A stretch of DNA of 64,000 bases from Malus domestica (Eukaryota; Streptophyta; Magnoliopsida; Rosales; Rosaceae): positions 28,097,501 to 28,161,500 of the forward strand of contig NC_091674.1 in the NCBI RefSeq assembly GCF_042453785.1, read 5' to 3'. Below, piece after piece: positions 12,701-24,000 of this stretch; the first letter of the stretch is position 1; each line of letters begins with the position of its first letter. Position numbers and translations under genes: made by a program. Below the pieces are notes generated by a model. That model was not told the origin of the DNA, did no database searches, and saw only the letters and a program-made list of their open reading frames with translations.

Positions 12701-13364
12701 GGAGAGAAGGCTTCAGACAGATATCCACATGGCCAAGCAAGCTCTTTCTGAGGCTCTCTCCATTGGCAAACCAAGTATTATTAGTACTAGTGCTACTACT
12801 TCTCATGATCTTCACTTGCAAGACTTGAAGCCCTCCATTAATATTGGTAATTACAATATTAATGATAACCCTAGCACTAGCACAAGGCCTCACCAAGCCT
12901 CCACGTACGCATCCAACACCGATAGCATTGCAAAATTGCTCGAAAACTGGATGAAAAATTCGCCGAAGGTTTCCACTCATCAAAAAAACTCGGATCAGAC
13001 CAATGCTGTTCCGATCAATTCCTTCAATAACAACAACAAAGGTGGCACTACAAGAGGTTGTTCAATGAGTACTTCTAGTGAAGGGGCGCACAGCGCAACC
13101 ACTACGCCTGATCAGGCTTTCGATTCGTTGATCAGCTTCAACTCATCCCCATCTGATGTGTCTCAGTCCATGTCAGTGGATGAGAACAATGCAAATTTCA
13201 CAGCAGATCAGACAAGCTGTCTGTTTCAGGATGAGAGCAAGCCCAATTTGGAGGGACAAGTCCCTCTCACATTGCTGGAGAAGTGGCTCTTTGATGATGC
13301 TGCACCTCATGCCCACGAAGACCTAATTAACATGTCATTAGAGAATGGTGCAGGCTTGTTTTGA
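9720..13364 (+). CDS. R2R3-MYB transcription factor, subgroup 1 (MYB60/30/96/306-like)
   Basis: Three exons join in frame, 9,720-9,852, 11,867-11,996 and 12,518-13,364, giving 369 residues. Exon sizes of 133 and 130 bp are the canonical R2R3-MYB pattern. The product starts [10 protein letters not shown]2 spans about residues 14-61 and R3 about 67-112, with the regularly spaced tryptophans (first R3 Trp replaced by Phe, as usual). Subgroup-1 signatures follow: [16 protein letters not shown] near 149-164, [13 protein letters not shown] near 225-237 and the C-terminal LLEKWLFDD at 340-348. Family members are nuclear DNA-binding regulators of stomatal movement, cuticular wax, ABA/drought response and defence cell death. 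Which paralogue this is cannot be settled here; the length (369) is nearer MYB94/96/306-type than the shorter MYB60. Intron 1 is 2,014 bp, most of it a transposon; intron 2 is 521 bp. Confidence 0.93.
10316..11809. mobile_element. 1.5-kb Mutator-like insertion in MYB intron 1
   Basis: The element is bounded by an exact 9-bp duplication TTTATTAAT (10,307-10,315 and 11,810-11,818). The 30-bp ends resemble each other when inverted, sharing GCCC.TGAAACTC followed by AAAACCC motifs. The interior is very AT-rich, has no transposase and holds degenerate repeats of AATTTACCTACAAAATAAA. Without it, intron 1 would be about 511 bp. The element lies well clear of both splice sites. Confidence 0.72.
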
Positions 13365-13849
13365 AAAGGACAATAAAAAAAATTTTTTAAAAAAAGAACA
13401 AGGTCAAGTACTATATTAGGGTTTCTTTTGTTTAGAACACAAGATCAAGTACTTTAATCAGGGTTTCTTTTGTTCAGTTTCTCTGAAAGTTAGGCTTTCG
13501 AGCTGTAGCCAGCAGCCTTGTAGTACTCTTTTTATTTTGTCAACTAGCCTAAGCAGAAAGATATCACCACCTTAAGCAAGAAACAGAAAAGTGTAAATTT
13601 ATTTAAAGTATATCCATGTTTACATATCTGCTTTTGTTCTGGAAAAGAGAATAATGAATCAAGCTGTTTAATTTCATATTTTTGTGGACCTTATTGATAG
13701 GTTAAAAACTGTGTATATCTATTTAATTCCTCTCGTTTTTTACATATTTCTTGTGCGGAAAGTATGGGAATCATAATATTGGTTTCCCCTCAATCTATAC
13801 GTATAGGAAAAAGCTTAATTCCACAGACTAGGATTAGGGGGATTCATAG
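13365..13849 (+). other. MYB 3' flank
   Basis: This stretch downstream of the MYB stop has an imperfect duplication of AACA(C)AAGATCAAGTACT followed by GGGTTTC at about 13,398-13,475. It probably includes the 3' UTR. No other gene is seen. Confidence 0.45.
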
Positions 13850-14030
13850 AATGATGAGAAATGCGAAGGAGACTCTAAAAGTAGGATTCTCTATGGACGC
13901 TCTGCTACATTACAGTTTAACGTCAATTTCTATGTAAATATTATAAAACATTGTTCAAAAAACATAAGGTAGCAGAGAGTCCATGGCTCCCACTTTTGAG
14001 AGAGTCTCCTTAGCATTTTCCCACCACCTG
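13850..14030. mobile_element. Foldback MITE, AAATGC-AAGGAGACTC ends
   Basis: The left arm GAAATGCGAAGGAGACTCTAAAAGTAGG...GGACGCTCTGCTAC pairs with the right arm, which on the other strand reads GAAAATGCTAAGGAGACTCTCTCAAAAGTGGG...CTCTGCTAC. The arms are about 60-70 bp and the loop AT-rich. A minus-strand open frame here is a by-product of the arm. Confidence 0.65.
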
Positions 14031-14398
14031 CAAAATTAGGGATAAAAACAGTTAAAATACTTGCAAGAGTACAAGGTAATAGTAGTAGAGCAGCTCTAGC
14101 AAGGTCATTCTCCACAGGAATCGAATGAATAATTTATGTTAAACCAAATCTTAATTAATTCTTTAAAACAAAGTTTGAGAAAAAATTGATTTTGTGGTTC
14201 AAAATAATAAAAACGAATTTTAAATTAAAAACATAAATAAATTGCAAAGTAGAGAAAGCTAAAGAAAATAGTTTTGTAAATAAAGTTAAGCACTAGGTTT
14301 ATGCCTTCACCTTAACAATCTTACGTAATTCCTCCAATTACTTATGACTTACGCATGCATATTTTGAAGGTTAGGTTTTCCTAAAGTATGTCTACTTG

Positions 14399-14646
14399 TA
14401 TTAACTACATTGCTAAAGATGGAGAATTGGTACAGAGGAGGGAAAGAATTGATAGAGATGAACAAAAGAGATTGTATTGATTGATTAGAGAAAATGTATA
14501 CAAATGACCTTACTGAAATAATTGCTATACAATCCCTTATATAGCCATATAACCTAATTACCTAATTACAATAATACCCCTCTAACTATATTTAACCTAA
14601 TTACAATAATACCCCTCTAACTATATTTCTGTTATATCAGTTATTA
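14399..14646 (-). repeat. LTR (3' LTR of the minus-strand element)
   Basis: This is the 248-bp repeat next to the polypurine tract. It contains an internal duplication of CCTAATTACAATAATACCCCTCTAACTATATTT. It differs from its partner at four transitions. Confidence 0.9.
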
Positions 14647-15254
14647 CTCCCCCCTCAAACTAAACTTGGAGTATCCAAGTGAAGCTTGAACTAGCCAGGG
14701 ATTTGAGACTCATCTGCAATGATTGGTCTCCAACTGTCTGCCCAGTTCCGTGCCTGCTCCCAGTTCCTGTAACATCACCAAAATCATCTAAAGTCTCGCT
14801 CTCAAAATGTAAAATGTCATCCGTGCGATTTTGCTCTTGTAAATCCACGATCCCAATCTAGTTTCAAGATGGCCAGTCACACCAGCTTCCTCAAGCGTCT
14901 CTCTTTTCGCTGCCTCTTCCATTGACTCATCCATTTCCCATCTGCAAAATTAATTTTCCAATAAAGACGTCGGTAGTATGTTGCTCACAAAGCACTGCAA
15001 CCATCTTGGACAACAAACCAGTGAACTTGCTTAGTAGAGTCCAAATTAGCACTAAATCCATTAGAATTGTCTTTTCTTTAAGCAGAACCCAATACAAGCT
15101 CCCCAAAAGGTAGATCAATGAGCTTAGCAATACAATCAAATCTGGTCTTGGTCTGAACGTACCCAACAAGTGGTCGACTGTGAACTGAGAAACCATAGTA
15201 ACACACTCACTGTATATGCAAATTATCCCTCCTAAATCTTGACAGAAACTGGCA

Positions 15255-15545
15255 CCAAATCAACTAAGGAGAATGACACTCCAGGAAACTAAATCTACCA
15301 AGGAGAATGACACTCCAAGAAACTAAATCTACCAAGGAGAATGACACTCCAAGAAATGAAATCTACGAAGGAGAATGACACTCCAAGAAACTACATCTAC
15401 CAAGGAGAATGACACTCCAAGAAATGAAATCTACGAAGGAGAATGACACTCCTGAAATCTTCCGAACACCAAAATTAACCAAGGAGAATGACACTCCAAG
15501 AAACCCAAATTAACCAAGGAGAATGACACTCCAAGAAACCAAATC
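15255..15545. repeat. Tandem repeats inside the LTR element, 8 copies
   Basis: The core AAGGAGAATGACACTCC recurs eight times. Units are about 32-34 bp, spacers alternate between AAGAAACTAAATCTACC and AAGAAATGAAATCTACG types, and a longer spacer precedes the seventh core. Units are contiguous and diverged from one another, unlike CRISPR repeats with unique spacers. Confidence 0.85.
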
Positions 15546-15569
15546 CAAAACATACAATCTAAATCAACA

Positions 15570-16010
15570 ATGGCGAGAAACACAGAGCATCATACAGTGA
15601 GAGAGCTCGAACCCCCCAATGGGTTCGGAGAGATCGAGTTCAAGAATCCAATCAACATCACAATTCAGCACCACAATGCAGGAAAAGTAGAAAACCCATC
15701 AAAAAATCTTAACGCAGAAAAGCTTAAAATGTCAACAGTCTCACCGGCATTCTCCAAACAGTTCGATCTCGACCCAGATGAACAGACCCCGCAATGGAAA
15801 TGCAGATGGGCGAGAAAAACCCTAAGCAGATTGGCAGTTCGCATAGCAGAAGAAAGAACCAAATCTCCAGATGTTTCAGTCAGACATTTTCACAAACACC
15901 ATATATGCATAAAGAAGATGACAGATACAAGAAACAACCTGACAAAGTCCAAGATCCCACTGTCTAATCAGCAACACGCATACTCGTTTCTCATCACCAC
16001 GAGAACATGA
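15570..16010 (+). other. 146-codon open frame antisense to the LTR element
   Basis: An ATG-initiated frame starts MARNTEHHTVRELEPPNGFG. It lies in the internal region of the retrotransposon but on the opposite strand to its transcript. The product is rich in Lys, Asn, Thr and His and has no motif I recognise. It may be captured host sequence or chance; the frame has no promoter I can point to. Not called as a gene. Confidence 0.3.
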
Positions 16011-16235
16011 AGAAGAAGCAGTGAATCAACGGTGCAAAGAAATCAAACTCTGCTCTCAGTCGCAGAAACCCCAAATTTCCCGGAAAATGTCTGCACTTCG
16101 ATCGGTTCTCTGCTCGCAGCTCTCTCTGCGGCGTTCATGACCAAAACCCATCTCAGAAGCTCACTGTACAAATTGAACAGAGCCTGCAGAAACACTGTTT
16201 CCCAGAAATCCAAATTGAACAGAGCTCTGATACCA

Positions 16236-16483
16236 TATTAACTACATTGCTAAAGATGGAGAATTGGTACAGAGGAGGGAAAGAGTTGACAGAGATGAAC
16301 AAAAGAGATTGTATTGATTGATTAGAGAAAATGTATACAAATGACCTTACCGAAATAATTGTTATACAATCCCTTATATAGCCATATAACCTAATTACCT
16401 AATTACAATAATACCCCTCTAACTATATTTAACCTAATTACAATAATACCCCTCTAACTATATTTCTGTTATATCAGTTATTA
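16236..16483 (-). repeat. LTR (5' LTR of the minus-strand element)
   Basis: This is the 248-bp repeat next to the primer-binding site at 16,224-16,235. It would hold the element promoter, transcribing leftward. It is 244/248 identical to the other LTR. Confidence 0.9.
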
Positions 16484-16488
16484 ACTTG

Positions 16489-18155
16489 GACCCCCAACAT
16501 AGAACGTATATCAAACATGCAACCTGTCTGTGGTATTTAGATCAAATCTAAATATGCATGACTGATTAAGTTTTGTGAAAACCATTTGAAAAACCATGCA
16601 ACCCTTAAGACGTGGTATTCATCCTAAGTGAAGTTGCACATATTAATCACAAGAAGCCTCCATCAATTTCAGGGACCGACCTCCAACCAAAATTGCATCA
16701 AATTACTTTTCTAAATATCATAATGGTGATCGAGCATCAAGACAGGAAGAGAGTTTAAGCACGGTGATTAATAATTCAAACATGCATGTATAATATCATA
16801 AGCAAATTGAAAAGAAACTACATAATCTTGATAAGGCTTGTGGCCGCGCCCTAGCGCCCTAACAAAAGAGATTAGTTACGAACAATCATAAAACAAAAGG
16901 AATTTTATTAAAATAGAAAAATGATAGAAAATACCTTGAAAGAAAAGCACAAATTGTCAAAGCCTAGCAAAGTATTGATGCGTTCTTCTCCCCCACTTTC
17001 TAAAACCCTAATGGCTAAAAAGGCTTATTTATACTACTCCATAATAAAATCCTTACTAGAAAATGTCTTCTAAAAACTAGGAAACATAATAACTTTAGAG
17101 AAACTAGAAAACATAATTCTAATCAAATATGGCAAATCTGTCCGGCCACAAATCGGCCACGTTTGGACCTATATATGCTCCAGAACAGACCAAAAAATAG
17201 CTAGAATATTATGAAACTTCTCCAGAAGGCCACGTTGGGCTCCAAAACTCACAATTAAGCCCAAAAACGTTACTTTCCAGCACTGCACGCTGCACCTTTA
17301 TTTCATTTCCATAAATAAATCGCGTAGAAAAATCTGAAACTTTGATACAAACAAGTTGAGAGACATATGAACATCCTCCAATTGGAATCACTCCAAAATT
17401 CATCCGTTTGACCATTTTTTGCTTAAGAGGAAGTCGAATGTCCTACATTGAAAATATAATTCAAAGTATCAAAATTCTCACAAAATAACTAATAAATTAA
17501 TAGTAAAATTAGGGCAAAAAACATAATATAATATCAACTCAACCATGACTGATATACGGTTTAGTACTAGGGTTTCACTGTTACATTGGTGTCGGCAGGA
17601 GAAATAAAGTTTGCTGCGATTGGTAGCAGGTTCAATATTACTAATCGCATTAATTTTGTTTAAACATATATAGTTTGTCCAGTTCTAAAAAAGGTTATAG
17701 CCTGTGTAGCTAGACAGTACTTATTCAACGTTTATACTATATTCATTGCACTAGATCTTGTGCCTGTATGCTTGGATTAAATATCTGCAAAAATCACATA
17801 TATAATTAACCCTGTACTAATTTATAATATATTTCCTCCATTAACAAAACAAAACTTGTATTATTATATATTAAAGATAGATTAAACTCTATCTTTGCAT
17901 AGATTTAATCATCATTGGAATCTCATTAATTTCTTTTTATTCTGTTTTTTCCTTTTTGTTACAATGAAGGTAATAAGAGGGAAAGAGGGATTCTTCGGTC
18001 GTTGAGTGTGTAAATGCTCTAAACCATTACACTATAAACTTATATTGTCTTTATATATCATGATACAAAAGTCACAACAAATTTATAATCCTAAGTTATG
18101 TTATTATTTGGTATGTTAAGCATGTGTTGAGAAATTGACTCGTTATTTATAAATA
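16489..18155. other. Intergenic DNA, possible old LTR fragment
   Basis: No gene is supported. The 16,840-17,530 part is less AT-rich than its surroundings and has GGCCACG-type words and leader-like sequence (TCTAAAACCCTAATGGC). I suspect an old retrotransposon LTR but found neither a partner copy nor clear ends. Confidence 0.35.
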
Positions 18156-18160
18156 GGAGA

Positions 18161-19097
18161 AGGTTCATCCTTCATTTTGCTACTTCATTGATTAAAATCA
18201 TATTCTTTTTTAATTTTTGATCAAGGTCCTTGGTATTAATAACATCATTAATTATTTCAATAATAATTTTTTTTTATTTCTAAATATATTCATTTAATGT
18301 TAAAAATGTTACAATTAGTATATTTATATTTATGACAAAAATTTTTATCATATATTTTTAGTTTTAGTTTGTACCCATTTTTAATTTGTAATTCTTTTTT
18401 AACTTGTACCAATTTTCTTTTCAATTTTAATTTGTACCCATATATTAATTTCTTTTTGTGCCCATATTTTTTAAAGTTTATTTGTATTTGTACCCATATA
18501 TATTTTTTTTATTTGTACTTTTTATTTTGCTAAATGTACCCATGCTAATTATATGTACCCATTCATGTAAAACTTTTTAATCTTAAAATGTACTCATTCT
18601 TAAATATATCAATTTGTTATATGTAAAATGTACCTTTTTTTTCCATAAAATCTATTCAATTATTTTCTAATCCATTTTTAAACTTATATGGGTACATTCT
18701 TTTTTCTTTGATTTTAAAATGTATCCATGTCAAGTTTAATCGAAGAAATTTACTAATGTTATTAAGCCTAATATTTTTTTTTTTTTGTGATTTTTGAAGA
18801 ATATACCCATGTTTCGATACAATAAATTTTTTGGTTAATTTTGATGAATGTACCCATGTATACACATACTCAATAATAATATATTTATATTTTTAATATT
18901 TTTAATCCCACAAATTATGTTTTTTTTTATTTAAAATCTCATTTATATAAACAACTAAAATTTCTAATTTATAATTTAAAAAATATAGTAACGTACAAAG
19001 AAATAAATTATCACATTAATTTCAAAGACCTCGATCAAAAATTAAAAACCAACAAGGTTTCAATCAAAGAATATTCATAACTAAGGACCGCATCCAA
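18161..19097. mobile_element. TACCCAT-repeat TIR element, copy 1
   Basis: The ends are long imperfect inverted repeats: left TTGATTAAAATCATATTC...TTAATTTTTGATCAAGGTCCTT pairs with the right end, GGATGCGGTCCTTAG...TTGATTGAAAC...TTAATTTTTGATCGAGGTCTTT when inverted. The interior carries about a dozen TACCCAT-like motifs, in forward orientation on the left and as ATGGGTA on part of the right. Copy 2 at 59,097-60,047 is closely similar over its whole length and in the same orientation. No transposase frame is present and I found no target duplication. Confidence 0.7.
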
Positions 19098-19406
19098 AGT
19101 CTCCCATATAAATATCGGAGTTGAGTTCCAAGTCTCGCTCAAGCAACAACAAATAGTAAAAACCCATTGTAAATCTCGCCCTAGAGCACTCCAACCCGCT
19201 TGAGTGGGTATTAGATTTTAAATTGTTCCAAGTGTGGCACCAATTTTGGTAAACTAGGGCTTCTTTCGGTTTCATGGCCTTTTGTGGATTCCTATTGTAA
19301 TTTGTTAAAGTCTATGTATTATAACTGGGACATTTAAGGGTTGTGGGAGATGATATTTGAACATATAGAATTAATTAAATTGGGAGAACTTCTTGAGTTT
19401 ATTGAG

Positions 19407-19546
19407 AAATTTCTTCAACTACTGGGTATTTAAGCGGGTACTTGACGTGTTATAATACAAGTGGAAAAACATAAAAAAATTATCATTTCTTCCACTTGTA
19501 TTTTAACATGTGGAATATCACTTGAATACCTAGTACTTGAAAAAAT
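19407..19546. mobile_element. Foldback MITE, TACTTGA-GTATT arms
   Basis: The left arm AGAAATTTCTTCAACTACTGGGTATTTAAG...ATACAAGTGG pairs with the right arm, which inverted reads AGATTTTTTCAAGTACTAGGTATTCAAG...ATACAAGTGG. Arms are about 60 bp with a short AT loop. Similar GTGCCGAAAACACG-type sequence at about 19,730-19,860 and 23,445-23,580 may be related relics. Confidence 0.55.
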
Positions 19547-20267
19547 CTCTCGAGTTTATCGAACTCCTACACAAGTTACAAGGAGACATCAAAGGTTTTG
19601 GTGTGAGAGAGATTAATACCTAGATTTGATACATAGGAGCCAACGGGGTTAGTTGTTTAACCGAAGTGTGGTTCCTATTCTTCGGTAGTGAAATTTCTCA
19701 GTGTGTTATTGGATTGAAGAAATTTTTCAATGTGCCGAAAACACGATCCGGTACATCAAGTGTCATAATAAAATTGATTGAAATTTTTTTTTAAGTTTCT
19801 AACAAATTGTATTATCACACGTTGTGTACTAGGCCATTTTTCTGGCGCACTAAAAAATTTCTCCTTAAGTGGACGCAACAAAATTTTGTCCAATCAGCTA
19901 TAAATTCTTTGTGCGGTTGGTTACTTTTGTGCGACTATTCCTCTTCTTTGTAGTTGGATGTGTTCAAAATTACATGGTAACTGTTGTTGGGCATAACAAT
20001 TAATAGGGTAACAATGGTCACGAGACTATTGTTGAGGTAATAATAATCACTACTACACGATAATATTGAGTGCGATTATTTGTGTCATAGTCACTATTAC
20101 GTGGTAATTAATTATTGTTGGCCATAACAACGAATGGTGCTCCAATAGAAAGTTAGTTGCACTTATAAAGGTGAAATTTTTTATAATGTAAATTGACAAC
20201 AAAACATAATCATAGCTAATAGCCTAATACCCACGTTTTTTACATTTTACGACTTTTTTTCTTTTTT

Positions 20268-20437
20268 TTACAATATTATCTACACTAAATGATAAGGATA
20301 TGTTTTAGCTCAAAATAACTAGCAATAATGTAATTCAAATTCTTCTTTGGTGATAATCAAACTTAAGACCTGAAACCTCTCGCTTACAAGTGAAAAAGAA
20401 TATCACTAGAATATAGTACTAAATGGCTACCACTTTT
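20268..20437 (-). mobile_element. tRNA-related SINE, AGGTTCGATTCTC family, minus copy
   Basis: On the minus strand the order is CACTTGTAAGCGAGAGGTTTCAGG, then a TTTGATTATCACCAAAGAAGAATTTGAA segment, TTATTGCTAG and finally TAGATAATATTGTAAAAAAA. The same order occurs in the plus-strand copies at about 57,945 and 58,535. This copy is the most diverged of the three. Confidence 0.6.
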
Positions 20438-20568
20438 TTACTTTTTTTACTTGCAACGCTTGTTACTCGAACAATAGCTATCATAAACCACCGTAATAGT
20501 GACTATTGTGTTTAAAGGGCACACACTAAACAATGTTGTCGATGTTGAATATATCACTGCCAACTCAT

Positions 20569-20767
20569 CAAAACTCTTCTCCTTCAGAAAAGATAGTTAG
20601 GTATTCCTACTAAAATAACCTAAAAAATAATAACACTGTAAATCATCAACACAAACTATTGTGTTGGTAATTCTTTGGCCCAAAACTCTTCTCCTTCAGA
20701 AAAGATAGTTAGGTATTCCTACTAAAATAACCGAAAAACTAATAACACTGTAACATCATCAACACAG
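20569..20767. repeat. Direct duplication, period 112 bp
   Basis: CAAAACTCTTCTCCTTCAGAAAAGATAGTTAGG and the following ~55 bp occur at 20,569-20,655 and again, almost unchanged, at 20,681-20,767. Confidence 0.8.
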
Positions 20768-20852
20768 ATTACGTACATAGGAGGTAGTATTCTTGTATTG
20801 ATATGTTCATACATACAAGACATGGAAGATTAATTTCCATTAACTAAGCGTA

Positions 20853-21077
20853 TGACTCATTTGAAAATACTTTTAAAATGACTAAAACCACTTTTAGAGA
20901 AAATGATTTTAAGTTCCAAGAGTACTTGAAATGCTTTCCTACAAAAGAAAACAATTCTTGCAGGAACGACTTTTAGTGTTTTTTAGAATTCACTTACATT
21001 TTTAACTAAGTATTTGTTCCAAAAATATTTTCACCAAAAACTCTTGCATCTATTTTAAAATACCTTTAAACGAGCCC
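20853..21077. mobile_element. TTTTAAAATGACTGAAA foldback MITE, copy 1
   Basis: The left end CTCATTTGAAAATACTTTTAAAATGACTAAAA and inverted right end GGCTCGTTTAAAGGTATTTTAAAATAGATG pair. The centre carries the family hallmark GTACTTGAAATGCTTTC and TTTTCACCAAAAA. Other copies: 30,226, 41,660, 52,708, 54,057 and 58,165. Confidence 0.6.
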
Positions 21078-24000
21078 ATAATTATCACCACTATTACTAA
21101 CATTCTCTACATTGTCCATTTCATACCCCGAATTCTTATATTCCTCAAAGATGCTAAAAACGAAGTTTTACCATAACATTCATTCAGTTTGGAACCAGTA
21201 TGTAATTGATTTTTTTTATTTATTTATTTGTACATCTGTATATCGGGTCCTTTAGATTTCGAGAGTCTTTTTGTTTTAGAAAGACAGCCGGTATTACTAG
21301 TAATCCTTTTGTTATTGCCAAATCAATTGGATAATAGTAATCTATTTCATATATTCCGTGCTCCAGATACTAGAATGAATATCCGACATTCTGTGATTGT
21401 CGTAGGTTCCTCACTTTCATTACATCGATGTGGATAGATTTTCACAAATAAACTGCAGTAATCAAGATTAAGCTCGACCAAAAAAAGTAATTAAGATTAA
21501 GCAAATAGTAATTAAGGGCCGACAAGTGAGACTTCTAGTTCATGAGTGATTTTCTCAAATACAGTATTACTTTTGAATTATTTTCTTCATAATTACAAGC
21601 CCTTTTGGGGCAAACCCTAATCTGTTAGATGGTTTTCTACTCAAACCTAACATATCGGTTATCGGCTATTGGTGTCATATTGGTTTTATCTTTCATTGTC
21701 AAAATTCCCATTCTCATAACTAAGAGTGGGTTCTGATGAGTGAGACGACATAGGAAAATCTAAAGCCAAGAATTGCCTTGGAAATATGCAAATTGAAGTC
21801 TGACGTGCAAAACATGTAAAGCGTTTGACTTTTTAAATTAAATTATTATCTTTAATACAACGTTATAATGTTCGTTTGAAAAAGCTTTTAAAATGACAGA
21901 AAACGCTTTTAGTGAAATAGAAATGGTCCATGAGATTGTCCACCATTCATCATTTTAGTCCCTGAGATTTCAAATCAATAGAAGTGGTCCCTAAGATTGT
22001 CCACCATCCATCATTTTTTGGTCATTCCATTAAAAACTCCGTTAAGTGTCCCGGAGCTCTTGGCCGGAAGTTTGGGTAATTTTCAAAGTTTCATAACTTA
22101 ATCGTTTCTTAATCAAATTTGACCCATAATATATCAAAATGAAGATAGGAAAGTGTAGAATAAGATTATACCTATTTGGAAGCCCAATGGTTGTCTGAGA
22201 TGGTCAGAAAATAGCCTCAAAGTTGACTGGTCTGATGGAAAACTAGAAAACTCGCCGGAAACTAGGTAAACTTTAAATATTCAAAACTTCTTCAATACTC
22301 AACAAAATCAAGTGATTCAAAAACGAAAAATATACTTCTCGACGAGACGAAGAGAATGGTACCTTTTTTTACGGCTAACTCGCCATGATTTAGCCGGAAA
22401 ATGGCTCGAAAGTGGCTAACTCGAGACCAAGACAACCACTTTCAAGCCGTTTTCTGGCCAAACCACGGCACGTTAGCCACTGAAAAAGGTACCGTTCTCT
22501 TAATGTGTCGTGAGTAAAAATATGGGTTGGAGTAAAAATTGAGTTAGCGCTCATGCTCTTGTCTTTTGGAGTAATACTCGAGTAATGGGTGTTTAAGCCA
22601 AAGTCATGAGAACCCATGTTCCTCGCCAGAGCGACAACCAAGCTTAGCTTGCTTTCTTCTCACCTTTTTCATTTTAATTGTCTTGAATATTGATTACTCA
22701 CTTAAGTACACATTTATTAGTTATTATAACTAGGCCCATCACAAGTTGAGTGCTAACTCAATTATCATTCATGCGCGCCTGTGCATCAGAGTCTCGCTAA
22801 AGATTTCCCTATCAGTTGAAAAGACAACAAAGACAAAATTTCCCTATCCCATAATAAAGAAAAGAAGAGGGACACAGAAATTCAACAATTCTTTTGATTT
22901 TTCTCTATCAAATACACCGATTGATTGGACAAAACCATGTGCATCTTTAGACAAAGGAGTTTTGCTATCCCAACCCAACACCTGAATAAGTAAATCATGT
23001 GGTACATACAAGTTTTTCACAAGTAGATCGATCTCCACGAGACACAACTAAGGTGGCTTGGTCCCGTGGGAAATGGGGATCAATGCCTTATGCCACGGGT
23101 CTCTGCTGAGCTTTCGATTGTTCTGTTTCATCACCATAAAAATGAACTAATCCATATCATGTTAGATGCATTAATTTACAGTACTTGTGCAGTGTATGCT
23201 TATAAAAAAAACAAGTTTTCATTGTTTTTTGAATTACTTATTGCCTGCCAGTTAGGTGTTTGGGATTGGGAGAAAAACTAAGAGTTGTAAGATATGAGAT
23301 GAGAGGCAGAAAATGGGAAAAGCATAAAGTAGGGTGGTGGAGGAAAATAAAGTTTTGCTCCATCTTTAGTGACTAGGATTACACTGGATTGGACAGCTCA
23401 CAAAACTTAATGTACGTTGAAGTAAGAAACCAGAGTTTGTTCATTGTGCCGAGAACATGGGTTGATATATCAAATATAATAATACAATTGGCAGGAAACT
23501 TAACAAAAAAAATTCAACCAATTGTGTAATGACGATGTACCGGGCTATGTTTCTAACACTAAAAAAAAATTTCTCCCAAGAACAAAAGCTAACTTTTAAA
23601 TTTTGTCCAAATTGAAAGTTGAGAGTGCAACCGTACAATTTTGTGGGTTTGTAGACAAGTAATTCGGCCCTACATTATTGGGCCGCTTCAAAACAAATCC
23701 AGGCATTCCTCTAAGCCCAAATATTGGTAGATATCTTGGTCCACATTTAAACCTAATTTATCCATCCATGTTGCTTCAAAACCATAAATCGAGGTTTCTT
23801 CTTTCTATATTACACCAAAGAAAACTTGACCAGTTACTTCCGGCAATTTACCGGCGACTAAAAAACAGACCACAAAGATGGCGAAGAAACCAGAGAGGAG
23901 TGTAAACATTTCCGGGAAAGCCGAATCATTGTTTAGATGTGAACAGTAGGAATGGGAAGAGCAAGGCGCAGCCACGGTTTGCCTACTAAAGGTGTATAAC

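Larger units (their letters stand above)
14399..16483 (-). mobile_element. Intact non-autonomous LTR retrotransposon (TRIM/SMART-like)
   Basis: Two 248-bp direct repeats (14,399-14,646 and 16,236-16,483) differ at only four positions and enclose 1,589 bp. The 5-bp target duplication ACTTG is exact (14,394-14,398 and 16,484-16,488). Read on the minus strand, the LTR begins TAATAACTGATATAAC and ends GTTAATA. TGGTATCAGAGC (16,224-16,235), the usual primer site complementary to initiator-Met tRNA, follows it immediately. A polypurine tract GAGGGGGGAG (14,647-14,656) directly precedes the other LTR. LTR termini are TA...TA rather than TG...CA. No gag, protease, integrase or reverse transcriptase is present, so any mobility would depend on another element. 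Confidence 0.9.

Noticed and set aside
12565-12983. Minus-strand frames opposite MYB exon 3
   Set aside because: Shadow frames antisense to a well-supported exon, with no family resemblance.
15255-15545. CRISPR-like array
   Set aside because: Regular repeats, but units are contiguous and diverged, spacers are near-copies of each other, and the array lies inside a plant LTR element.
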